Assembly (NCBI GenBank): GCA_964452575.1
Contig: CAYVMN010000036.1
Span: 1-25,944 of the forward strand
DNA: 25,944 bases
Reading direction: 5' to 3'
Source of the DNA: CAYVMN01 sp964452575
GTDB taxonomy: Bacteria > Desulfobacterota > DSM-4660 > Desulfatiglandales > Desulfatiglandaceae
The notes under the pieces: model-generated
What the model saw: the letters and a program-made list of their open reading frames with translations, nothing else
Database searches by the model: none
Told to the model about the DNA's origin: nothing
Made by a program: the position numbers and the translations under genes
In this document: piece after piece, positions 1 to 7,302 of the stretch
How the letters are laid out: the number at the start of each line of letters is the position of its first letter
Numbering within the stretch: position 1 is the first letter of the stretch

Positions 1-70
1 TGTGAGAACCTGTATTTAAAGCTAAGGGGGCGTTCCAGAGGCTGGGAAGAATTTGAGTTACGTCCTTTGG

Positions 71-93
71 AAAAAAGACCCTCACGGTCCTCT
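71..93 (-). terminator. Rho-independent terminator of the TRAP/acyl-CoA ligase operon
   Basis: Read on the minus strand, a stem built on GACC/GGTC around a 5-nt loop, extendable by G-U and A-U pairs, is followed directly by six T. It lies about 50 nt beyond the stop of the small membrane-protein gene, where an operon end is expected. The stem is short, so efficiency is uncertain. Confidence 0.5.
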
Positions 94-139
94 TGCTCCT
101 CAGCGTTTTCAAAGCGCTAAAGTGTTACAGACTGTTTAG

Positions 140-451
140 TTATGTATCAAAAGGTCCAATATCCCTTTTTATCAGATAATAGCCGCCGCTCTCGGTCATC
201 CCTATAATACTGTTGGTAAGGAGATATTCGAGAGCCTTAGGCCTGTAGTCCTTCATGCCCACCCGAAACATAGACTGCGTGGCATAGGGAAGCCTTACAG
301 CAGAAGACGGATCGAAGGCCCCCTTACTCCTTAGATCTTCAATGATAAGCCTGTACGCCCGCCCTATCCTCCAGGTATGATACTTTCTGGTCAGGACATA
401 GACGACTGCCAAGAGACAGATGCCCCAGATGAACTGTGTTGTTTCAGACAT
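140..451 (-). CDS. Small single-pass membrane protein, unknown function
   Basis: This is a 103-residue protein that I do not recognise. An N-terminal hydrophobic stretch (about residues 8-22) reads as one membrane segment. It is followed by a basic, soluble tail rich in Arg, Lys and Tyr, which is probably cytoplasmic by the positive-inside rule. The gene starts 20 nt after the stop of the acyl-CoA synthetase on the same strand, has a short purine-rich AAGGA stretch before its ATG, and is followed by a likely terminator, so it is the last gene of the TRAP operon. It could be an accessory subunit or stabiliser of the transporter or ligase, but nothing in the sequence shows this. Confidence 0.6.
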   Translation of the reverse strand: MSETTQFIWGICLLAVVYVLTRKYHTWRIGRAYRLIIEDLRSKGAFDPSSAVRLPYATQSMFRVGMKDYRPKALEYLLTNSIIGMTESGGYYLIKRDIGPFDT

Positions 452-471
452 TTTTCCTTGAATGGCAGAGG

Positions 472-2109
472 CTAGGGCCGTGACTTCCTTTCGATCTCTC
501 GCATTCTCAGCTCCTTTCGGATGATCTTACCGGTTGTCGTCATGGGAAGCTCTGACACGAACTCGATCTCCCTCGGATATTCGTGGGCGGACAATCGAAA
601 TTTGACGAACCTTTTGATATCCTCCCCGAGCTCCTGATCAGGTGTCACTCCAGACTTGGGTACGATAAAGGCCTTTACCACCTCTGTTCGCACCTTATCC
701 GGGCTCCCCACGACTGCTACCATCCCTACAGAAGGGTGTTTCATCAGGCAGTCTTCAATCTCAGCCGGCCCGATACGATAGCCTGCGCTGGTGATCACAT
801 CGTCCTTTCTGCCCACAAACCAGAAATATCCTTCCTCGTCTTTTCTCGCCAGGTCTCCGGAAAGCCACCAGTCATTCACGTACTTCTCTTCCGTGGCCTC
901 GGGGTTTCTCCAGTATTCAATACACATCACCGGGTCAGGGCGCTTAATGCCGATCTCTCCAATGGTACCTGCAGGTACCGGGTTGCCGGACTCATCCACC
1001 ACCTCCACGATATGTCCCGGTATAGCCCTTCCCATTGAGCCGGGCCTGACTTCCATGATCTCAGAACAGGTCCCCACCACCAGGTTGACCTCGGTCTGGC
1101 CGTAGAACTCGTTTATCGTCAATTTCATCACCTCTTTGCCCCAGTCCAGGAGCTCCTCTCCCAGGGCCTCACCACCGCTACCGATAGATCGCATGGAATA
1201 ATCGTAGCGACTGCGGGGATCCTGCACCTGCCTCATCATCTTGAGCGCAGTCGGGGGCATAAAGGCGTTACGGATGCCATGCTTGGCCAGGAGACGGAAG
1301 GCCTCCTCCGGATCGAACTTCTTTGCCCGGTGAGCCACAACAGGGGTTCCGAAGTGCCAGCTCGGTAACAGCACGTCCATGAACCCTCCCATCCACGCCC
1401 AGTCGGCCGGCGTCCAGAAAAGATCGTCTTCCTTTGGGAAAAAATTATGCGGGAACTGGATACCGGGTAGGTGACCCAAAAGGGTCCGATGGGCATGAAA
1501 TGCCCCCTTGGGAGGGCCTGTGGTACCCGAGGTATAGCTGATAAAGGCGGGATCATCTGCCCGGGTGGTGACCGGCTCAAGATAAGGGGACCCCTTTTCC
1601 ACCAAGTCCCAGAATTCTAAGACCCCTTCTCCCCCCTCACCCTTTGCCAGTATGACAACCTGGAGATGCGGAAGATTCTCCTGTATCTCCAAGATCTTTG
1701 GTAGATTTGCCTCATCAATGACAATCCCCCTGGCCTCGCTGTTTGAAAGACGATACTCCAGTGCCTCGGTACCGAACAAGGTAAACAGGGGGATGGCAAC
1801 CGCACCGATCTTGTATATGGCAATGTGTGAAATACCTGCTTCAGGGGACTGCGGCAACATGATTCCTACGCGATCTCCCCGCTCAATGCCATGGGCCCTG
1901 AGACCATTGGCAAGCCTGTTTGAGAGCCTCTTCAGGTCCCAAAAGGTATACTGCTCTGACCGGCCCCTTTCATCCTCATAGATCAAGGCCAGGCGATACC
2001 TCTGGTGTGCCCACTTATCGCATACGTCGACACCCATGTTAAAATACTCAGGGATCTGCCATTGAAAAGAATTGTATACCTCTTCATACGTCTCACCGGG
2101 CTTCAGCAT
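472..2109 (-). CDS. AMP-forming acyl-CoA synthetase (acetyl/medium-chain type)
   Basis: This 545-residue member of the ANL (acyl-adenylate forming) superfamily activates a carboxylic acid with ATP to an acyl-AMP and then transfers it to CoA in the cytoplasm. All core motifs are present: the Ser/Thr/Gly-rich phosphate loop SYTSGTTGPPKG (residues 191-202), FYGQTE (335-340), the ribose-binding SGDL (417-420), the hinge region GRKDDVITSAGYRIGPAEIE (433-452), and the C-terminal TGK with catalytic Lys528. Length is normal for the acetyl-CoA synthetase/medium-chain ligase branch. The gene starts 19 nt after dctM and is co-oriented with it. The context suggests that the imported organic acid is the substrate. 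The exact acid (short- or medium-chain, or aromatic) cannot be read from the sequence. Confidence 0.93.
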   Translation of the reverse strand: MLKPGETYEEVYNSFQWQIPEYFNMGVDVCDKWAHQRYRLALIYEDERGRSEQYTFWDLKRLSNRLANGLRAHGIERGDRVGIMLPQSPEAGISHIAIYKIGAVAIPLFTLFGTEALEYRLSNSEARGIVIDEANLPKILEIQENLPHLQVVILAKGEGGEGVLEFWDLVEKGSPYLEPVTTRADDPAFISYTSGTTGPPKGAFHAHRTLLGHLPGIQFPHNFFPKEDDLFWTPADWAWMGGFMDVLLPSWHFGTPVVAHRAKKFDPEEAFRLLAKHGIRNAFMPPTALKMMRQVQDPRSRYDYSMRSIGSGGEALGEELLDWGKEVMKLTINEFYGQTEVNLVVGTCSEIMEVRPGSMGRAIPGHIVEVVDESGNPVPAGTIGEIGIKRPDPVMCIEYWRNPEATEEKYVNDWWLSGDLARKDEEGYFWFVGRKDDVITSAGYRIGPAEIEDCLMKHPSVGMVAVVGSPDKVRTEVVKAFIVPKSGVTPDQELGEDIKRFVKFRLSAHEYPREIEFVSELPMTTTGKIIRKELRMREIERKSRP

Positions 2110-2128
2110 TTGAGCACCCCCTAGGTCC

Positions 2129-3451
2129 CTATTTTACAAGGGCATTGGCAAGCCAGAGAATCGATTGTGGCCATATGATACAAATAAAAAGACCCAGTTC
2201 CATGAGTTCCCAGAACGGACGGGCACCCCAGTAGATGTCTGATGTAGTAACTTCAGGCGGCGCCACTCCTTTCAGGTAGAACAGTGCATATCCAAAGGGC
2301 GGAGTCAAGAAGGAATCCTGCAACATCACGGCGATGCTGACCACAAACCAGACCATATCAAAGCCCAGCTCCTTTGCCATCGGAAGAAAAAGGGGGAACG
2401 TGATCATGATGATGCCGATCCAATCGATGAACATGCCGAGGATGAAAAGGATGATCATCATAACGACATAGGTGCCCCATTTTCCAAATCCAATACCGTA
2501 GATGAACTCTTTCACCACTGCGCCGCCTCCGGAGCCCAGGAATACGGAGGAAAAACATGCAGCACCCACAAGAATAATAATGACCATGGAAGTGGTTCGG
2601 GCGGTATTGATCATTGCAGTAACAAGACCCTTCCAGGTGAACTTGCCATAGGCCACAGTCATGAGAAAGGCAATAGCAGCGCCCACACCTGCCGCCTCAG
2701 TGGGTGTCGCGATTCCTGCAAAGATGGACCCCAGGACACCCAGTATGAGAATCATCGGGGGGATCATTGATTTCAAGACCATCAGGGTCAACTTCTTTGC
2801 AGATACGGCCTGCCGCTCCTCTTTGCTCAGCGCCGGCCCATGTTCGGGCTTGAACCAACACCGGAATAGGATATAAATGATGTACAGGCCTGAAAGGATA
2901 AGCCCAGGTACGATTGCCCCTGCGAAGAGCTTTCCCACGGAAAGGGCGGCCTGGTCGGCCATGACCACGAGCATGATGCTCGGGGGAATCAGTATTCCAA
3001 GGGTTCCGCCCGCGCAGATGGCGCCTGAGGCGAGCCTCTTGTCGTAGCCGTATTTTAACATTATTGGCATACCCAGCAGACCCATGGTCACCACTGATGC
3101 GCCAATAATACCTGTACACGCCCCAAATAACGTGGAGACCACGACAATCGCAATGGCAATACCTCCCCTAATTGGGCCAAAGAGATATCTCATGGTATCG
3201 AAAAGGTCTTCTGCCACGCCAGATTGATCCAGCAACTGGGCCATAAAGATAAAGAGCGGTATACAAACCAGGATATAATTATCCATGATGCCCCAGGTCT
3301 GGTTTAAAAACATGTAGAAACAGACCGGACCCCAGCCCAGGTAACCAAATATTACCGCCAGCCCACCCAGGACAAAGGCCAAAGGATGCCCCATAAAGAG
3401 GCCAATCAAAAGCCCTCCGAACATTCCGATGGTAATGAACTCTGCACTCAT
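2129..3451 (-). CDS. dctM: TRAP transporter large permease, DctM family
   Basis: A 440-residue, almost wholly hydrophobic inner-membrane protein with about 11-12 predicted segments. It carries the DctM-family landmarks IPLF (residues 64-67) and GILIPPS (152-158). In TRAP systems this subunit forms the ion-coupled transport channel. Its start overlaps the end of dctQ by 4 nt, which indicates translational coupling. Length and partners fit the mannitol/chloroaromatic-type TRAP subgroup, named from general resemblance only. The downstream neighbour is the acyl-CoA synthetase, so a monocarboxylate substrate is the best guess. Confidence 0.95.
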   Translation of the reverse strand: MSAEFITIGMFGGLLIGLFMGHPLAFVLGGLAVIFGYLGWGPVCFYMFLNQTWGIMDNYILVCIPLFIFMAQLLDQSGVAEDLFDTMRYLFGPIRGGIAIAIVVVSTLFGACTGIIGASVVTMGLLGMPIMLKYGYDKRLASGAICAGGTLGILIPPSIMLVVMADQAALSVGKLFAGAIVPGLILSGLYIIYILFRCWFKPEHGPALSKEERQAVSAKKLTLMVLKSMIPPMILILGVLGSIFAGIATPTEAAGVGAAIAFLMTVAYGKFTWKGLVTAMINTARTTSMVIIILVGAACFSSVFLGSGGGAVVKEFIYGIGFGKWGTYVVMMIILFILGMFIDWIGIIMITFPLFLPMAKELGFDMVWFVVSIAVMLQDSFLTPPFGYALFYLKGVAPPEVTTSDIYWGARPFWELMELGLFICIIWPQSILWLANALVK

Positions 3452-3963
3452 ATCTCTTTTCCCCTAATCGCGAGAATTACACTCCGAATAAAATTTGCAA
3501 GCCCCTGAATAAGGAGTAGCCCGAACGTCACCGGGATGACCGTCTTTACAACCGGGACGATACCCAAGGCCGCAGACTCGCTCGTCTCATGCAAGGACCA
3601 GGATGTGTGTGCAAAGACAATCCCCTCGGTAAAAAGGATGATACAAAAAGGGAAAAAGAAGATCAGGTGGGTGATAATGTCCAATGTTCCCCTTGCCCTC
3701 GGCGGAAAACGTTGATAAATGATGTCTATGCTCACGTGGGCCTTATAAAAGAGGCTGTAAGCCGCCACTAACATGAAATAGGGACCATAAAGGTAGTCAA
3801 TAACCTCTGGAGCCCATACGTGAGGTGAACCAAAAAACCTCCTGGATATCACTTCGAATACCACAAGGACCGTCAGAGGAATAATCAGCCATATAAAGAA
3901 CCTGCCGGACCATTCACTGATCCTGTCCAACCCGTGCAAGAAACTCTTGAGCTGCATTTGCAC
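3448..3963 (-). CDS. dctQ: TRAP transporter small permease, DctQ family
   Basis: A 171-residue membrane protein with four hydrophobic segments, the usual size and layout of DctQ, which pairs with DctM in the inner membrane. The N terminus is amphipathic with basic residues before the first segment. The third and fourth segments lie near residues 91-111 and 130-152. The gene sits between dctP (98-nt gap containing a strong hairpin) and dctM (4-nt overlap). DctQ sequences diverge quickly, so the call rests on topology plus position between dctP and dctM. Confidence 0.9.
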   Translation of the reverse strand: MQMQLKSFLHGLDRISEWSGRFFIWLIIPLTVLVVFEVISRRFFGSPHVWAPEVIDYLYGPYFMLVAAYSLFYKAHVSIDIIYQRFPPRARGTLDIITHLIFFFPFCIILFTEGIVFAHTSWSLHETSESAALGIVPVVKTVIPVTFGLLLIQGLANFIRSVILAIRGKEI

Positions 3964-4021
3964 ACCTTTCTTTGATACGGGAGTACCGGTTATCTATACA
4001 CGCCCAGAAAAAGATTGAAAT

Positions 4022-4051
4022 AGGCCTCCGGGGTGCCTGCCCCAGAGGCCT
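4022..4051 (-). terminator. Intercistronic hairpin between dctP and dctQ
   Basis: A perfect 7-bp stem AGGCCTC/GAGGCCT continues, after one mismatch, into GGGG/CCCC around a 6-nt loop. On the minus strand it is followed by a T-rich stretch containing a run of five T. The position just after the dctP stop suggests partial termination or 3'-end protection that keeps binding protein in excess over the membrane subunits. That role is inferred. Confidence 0.55.
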
Positions 4052-4061
4052 CAATAAGATG

Positions 4062-5177
4062 TTAATACCCCATCTTTTTCAGCTCAGCCAGGACATTATC
4101 AACATACTTGGGGGTACTCCCTTGGCCGAACCTTCCGGTCATTTCACGCCAGTCCTTATATTCTCTGAGATACTCCATCTGTGATTTAAGGAGCTTGGCA
4201 TAGTGCTTGGATTCCTTGGCCTGCATAATACAGTACTTACCGGCGAGGGCCTCCAATTTGTCCAGGTCTGCCTCAGGCAACGGGTAGATCTTGGTGCCTT
4301 TGGCAACAAACCTCTCTATTGCCCTTCCTGACTCTCCCTCATAGAAGGCCGTGGCCTTTATTGCTGCCGCCTGACATCCATATCTCAGGATGGCCTGATA
4401 TTCCTTTGAAAGAGAATTATAGGCCTTGAGGTTTACCATGACGCCCACCTGGGATGACGGCTGGAACCATGCGGGGACACTCCAGTACTTGGTGATCTCT
4501 GCAAAGCCCATCTCCCAGTCAATACCAGGACTGCTGAACTCTGCGCCATCCAGGGTCCCCCTCTCGACGGCCAGATAGATCTCGCCTCCAGGCATCTTGA
4601 TAGGGGATGCGCCAACCTGTTGCAGGATCCATATGGTGGCCCTGGAGGGTGTTCTCAGTTTTAACCCCTTATAGTCGGCAATCGACTTGATTGGTCCGGT
4701 CTTTTCGGTGGTCCTGAATCCTGACTCCATGGGGGTGACACCGAGCGAGAAGTATGTCATGCCATATTTTCCATACAGCTCCTGAATCAGCTCCAGCCCG
4801 CCAAAGTCGTACATCCAGATGATGTAGTCCATATTGGTGAAGCCAAAGGGAAAGGAACCGAGGAAGTCAAAGGCAGGATCCTTGCTCACCCAGTAACTGG
4901 GCCAGTCACCTGCCATCTCGACCACTCCCTTGCTGCAGGCGTCGAAATACTCAAAGGCCTTCATGAGTGAACCGGAAGGGAACCATTTAATAACAAAGTT
5001 TCCGCCGGTCATCTCGCCGACATACTTAATCATCTCCTTGTCGCCCACGTAGAGGTTGATGGAAGGGGTCCAGGTACTGCCCATTCTCCAGTTGATCTTC
5101 TCGGCAAAGACCGCGGATCCCAACGAAAAGACCATAACGATAGCGACTAAGAAAACCAGACACCTAATCTTTCTCAT
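4062..5177 (-). CDS. dctP: TRAP transporter periplasmic solute-binding protein, DctP family
   Basis: A 371-residue periplasmic binding protein. It begins with a Sec signal peptide: MRKIR, then a hydrophobic core, with likely cleavage after AVFA near residue 25. The DctP ligand-site region is recognisable: GLKLRTP with Arg175, which in this family forms the salt bridge to the substrate carboxylate, then GGEIYLAVERGTLDGAE (residues 197-213). A GGAGG ribosome site lies about 6 nt before the ATG. It is the first gene of the dctPQM-ligase operon, behind a near-consensus promoter 220 nt upstream. The ligand is probably an organic acid that the downstream acyl-CoA synthetase then activates; which acid is not visible. 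Confidence 0.95.
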   Translation of the reverse strand: MRKIRCLVFLVAIVMVFSLGSAVFAEKINWRMGSTWTPSINLYVGDKEMIKYVGEMTGGNFVIKWFPSGSLMKAFEYFDACSKGVVEMAGDWPSYWVSKDPAFDFLGSFPFGFTNMDYIIWMYDFGGLELIQELYGKYGMTYFSLGVTPMESGFRTTEKTGPIKSIADYKGLKLRTPSRATIWILQQVGASPIKMPGGEIYLAVERGTLDGAEFSSPGIDWEMGFAEITKYWSVPAWFQPSSQVGVMVNLKAYNSLSKEYQAILRYGCQAAAIKATAFYEGESGRAIERFVAKGTKIYPLPEADLDKLEALAGKYCIMQAKESKHYAKLLKSQMEYLREYKDWREMTGRFGQGSTPKYVDNVLAELKKMGY

Positions 5178-5403
5178 GTTTGTCCTCCCTCTTGGTTATG
5201 AGTTTCAAGCCTGATATTGAGAAATTTCTCAACCCTGTACGCTGGCTTTACCACCTCCCTTCTCTTTTTTCTGGCTTCTTGGATCAATTCACTCGTATAA
5301 CTCCTCTGGAAATCCTTTCGGATCTGGGAAAAATGGAAGGTATTAGAGGCACTTTTTGTATCCTTGAAGATAAGCACCGAGTGAAAGAGTTCTCTATACT
5401 TAG

Positions 5404-5431
5404 CTTATATAGATTTGGTTTTACCTGTCAA
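5404..5431 (-). promoter_or_regulatory. Sigma70-type promoter of the TRAP operon
   Basis: On the minus strand TTGACA (5426-5431) and TATAAG (5404-5409) are separated by 16 nt. Transcription would start near 5397, giving an unusually long leader of about 220 nt before dctP. The surrounding 5178-5568 (391 bp) holds no gene I can support. A 67-codon GTG-initiated frame in the leader overlaps the dctP start as ATGA but has no recognisable ribosome site or homology. Confidence 0.6.
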
Positions 5432-5537
5432 GGGAAACCTGGGCGTTGAAGGGCTTCCCCCTTTGATCAAGGCCATTTGTTCCGGGCTCCCTATGAGGCT
5501 CCACGAAGGCCTAGCCTAGGATGATTGGATTCCTCGC

Positions 5538-5570
5538 AGGCCCTGACAGGGAAAAGGCCATTCAGGGCCT
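5538..5570 (-). terminator. Inverted repeat at the end of the SDR gene
   Basis: Perfect 9-bp arms AGGCCCTGA/TCAGGGCCT are separated by 15 nt and overlap the SDR stop codon. No T-run follows on the minus strand, so it could act as a 3'-end-protecting stem or weak terminator rather than a classical intrinsic terminator. Confidence 0.3.
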
Positions 5571-6426
5571 ATTGGCTCTTCTTTTCAGCATAGGTTAGTA
5601 CCATGCCACCATCAAAAAGGAGGTCTCCTCCAATCAGGTACCTGGCGAAGCGGGAAAACCCAAAGATAAACAGGTTTGCCACCTCTATGGGCGACATCAT
5701 TTCCTTGATTCGGGAATGGCCCATCATCACATCTCGCACCACCTCTTCATGGGTAATGCCCCGTTGTTCAGCCTGGGCCGGGATCTGTTTCAGGGCCAGA
5801 GGGGTCTTTACAAAGCCGGTGCTGACTGTAAATGAACGGATCTTTCCCTCACCCTCTGCGGAGATGGACTGGCTCAAGGCCCTTAGACCGAACTTCATGA
5901 TATTATAGGCAGGCTTATTCAGTGTACATATGTGCCCGTGAACCGATGCCATGTTACCGATCACGCCGGTACCGTCGCTGCTCTTTCTCATATGAGGAAT
6001 GGAGAGTTTGGAAAGATAAAAGGGGGCGCGGAGCATGATCCGCTGCATCATGTCATAGCGCTCCATGGGAAAATTCTCAATAGAGTCGATATGCTGGATG
6101 CCTGCTATATTGACCAGGTATTTGATGGTCCCATGCCTGGCGGCCTCTGCTGCGGCACGTTCGATATCTTGGTCTTTGGTCAAGTCAGTCCTGACAAATT
6201 CCATCTGGCCACCCATCTCGCATGCCATTTCCTGGGTCTTGAGGCCTTCCTCTTCATTGATATCCAGCCCAACTGTCATCAGGCCATTTGCTGCGGCCGC
6301 GATTGCGGTAGCCCTCCCAATTCCCGTTCCTGCCCCGGATACGATACATACATTATCCGGGTTAAAATTATCGTCATCCAAGACCAGGACTTCTCTTTGC
6401 TCGATCTTGGGCTCACTAATGTCCAT
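5569..6426 (-). CDS. Short-chain dehydrogenase/reductase (SDR), classical type
   Basis: A 285-residue NAD(P)-dependent oxidoreductase of the classical SDR fold. The Rossmann motif GAGTGIG is at residues 31-37. An acidic Asp near residue 55, at the end of beta-2, favours NAD over NADP. NIAG (106-109) matches the family NNAG structural motif. The catalytic set is Ser161 with Tyr174-x3-Lys178. The N terminus is about 25 residues longer than usual. A strong GGAGGAAG ribosome site precedes the ATG. It lies upstream of the TRAP operon on the same strand but is separated by that operon's promoter, so co-regulation is uncertain. It resembles hydroxy-acid dehydrogenases (for example 3-hydroxybutyrate type); the substrate is unproven. 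Confidence 0.88.
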   Translation of the reverse strand: MDISEPKIEQREVLVLDDDNFNPDNVCIVSGAGTGIGRATAIAAAANGLMTVGLDINEEEGLKTQEMACEMGGQMEFVRTDLTKDQDIERAAAEAARHGTIKYLVNIAGIQHIDSIENFPMERYDMMQRIMLRAPFYLSKLSIPHMRKSSDGTGVIGNMASVHGHICTLNKPAYNIMKFGLRALSQSISAEGEGKIRSFTVSTGFVKTPLALKQIPAQAEQRGITHEEVVRDVMMGHSRIKEMMSPIEVANLFIFGFSRFARYLIGGDLLFDGGMVLTYAEKKSQ

Positions 6427-6468
6427 TTTCTTCCTCCTTCTCCTCTGAGGTCTTCATTCTTGACAGAA

Positions 6469-7148
6469 TCAGTTTGTCATCCATACCATCATGGTGCAGG
6501 ATAATGAAACTCCATTGTATCCGTTTCTACCTATGAGATATTTTCTGAATGCCTCGTAGAAACCCAAGATAAAGCCTTTCCTGTCCTTCTCTTCTTCCTC
6601 TAAGTCCAGCTCAACAACCTCGTCCCTTAAGAACCGGGTTCGCTTGGTAAGCTCTACGGCCAAAGACCTGGCATTGTGAACCTTGGGCAGTGCAAACGAG
6701 AAGAATTTTTCAAGGAGTCCTAAGAATTCGGGGGCTTTTTCAACGGGCGGAACCGTCCTGAGCTCGTGGGCAATAAATGGCCTGGCCACAAGAACCCTGT
6801 CGATCAAGCTGCCATTTCGGTATAGCCGAAATTCAAAGAAGTTGGTCAGGATCAGGTTCGGGAAGGTATGCCTGTATCGTTTTAATTGCTCGGACTGTTC
6901 AATATGGTCCAGATTTTCGACTGTTGGGGTCTTGGCCATAACCGACAATATGCTGGCTTCCATCCCAGACCCGGAAATCGGGGTTCCCGGCCTCCGTCTT
7001 CTTGGGTAGCGTGGTGATGTGGATCTTTTTCTTGCCAACGGATTCTGCATATTGATTGAGTAGCCCTTTAAGAAGAGTAATAGCTCTCTTCTCTTGCATC
7101 TCCCAGGCCGGCAACCTTAGAGATGTTCTTGAGGTATAGTCTTAGCAT
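6469..7148 (-). pseudogene. Frameshifted, truncated type IIG/ISP-like restriction-modification N-terminal domain
   Basis: Three minus-strand reading-frame pieces join into one domain. The first is an ATG frame from 7148 (MLRLYLKNISKVAG...ESYYSS, stopping near 7068). The second runs to about 6938 and ends NPDFRVWDGSQHIVGY. The third runs from about 6938 to 6469 and begins AKTPTVENLD. This matches the N-terminal PD-(D/E)xK nuclease region of single-chain DNA methyltransferase-endonucleases, where the intact motif would read PDF...GYIEAK. The second frameshift falls exactly where the Ile-Glu of that motif should be, as if 5 nt were lost. The protein then ends after about 200 residues, whereas the family usually runs to about 1000 and includes a methylase domain. 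It is clearly dead. Family assignment is from memory of the motif context. Confidence 0.7.
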
Positions 7149-7262
7149 TGTGGCGCTCCGCAAGACACGCATAGAACCCGCTTTTTCTGGACGGCAGTAT
7201 AGAGAATTTTGTATTGCAGATCAATAAACAGGAGAACATTTAAAAAATCTGACGGGCTAGAA

Positions 7263-7290
7263 CTGCCTGCGTGCGGACACGCACAGGCAG
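7263..7290. repeat. GC-rich hairpin repeat after dnaE2
   Basis: The imperfect palindrome built on CTGCCTG...CAGGCAG (7 perfect outer pairs, then mixed wobble pairs) lies just downstream of the dnaE stop. A run of six T follows about 15-20 nt later on the minus strand. It may serve as the terminator of the lexA-imuB-dnaE operon, or be a REP-like dispersed element. The rest of 7149-7302 shows no gene. Confidence 0.45.
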
Positions 7291-7302
7291 GACCCTGGAT
7301 AT

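Noticed and set aside
583..1105. Plus-strand open frames opposite the acyl-CoA synthetase
   Set aside because: They are shadows of a strongly conserved enzyme, with no start signals or domains.
5174..5377. 67-codon GTG frame in the dctP leader, overlapping the dctP start as ATGA
   Set aside because: There is no ribosome site and no recognisable motif, and its composition is unlike its neighbours. It could be a leader peptide, but that is not supportable from the sequence alone.
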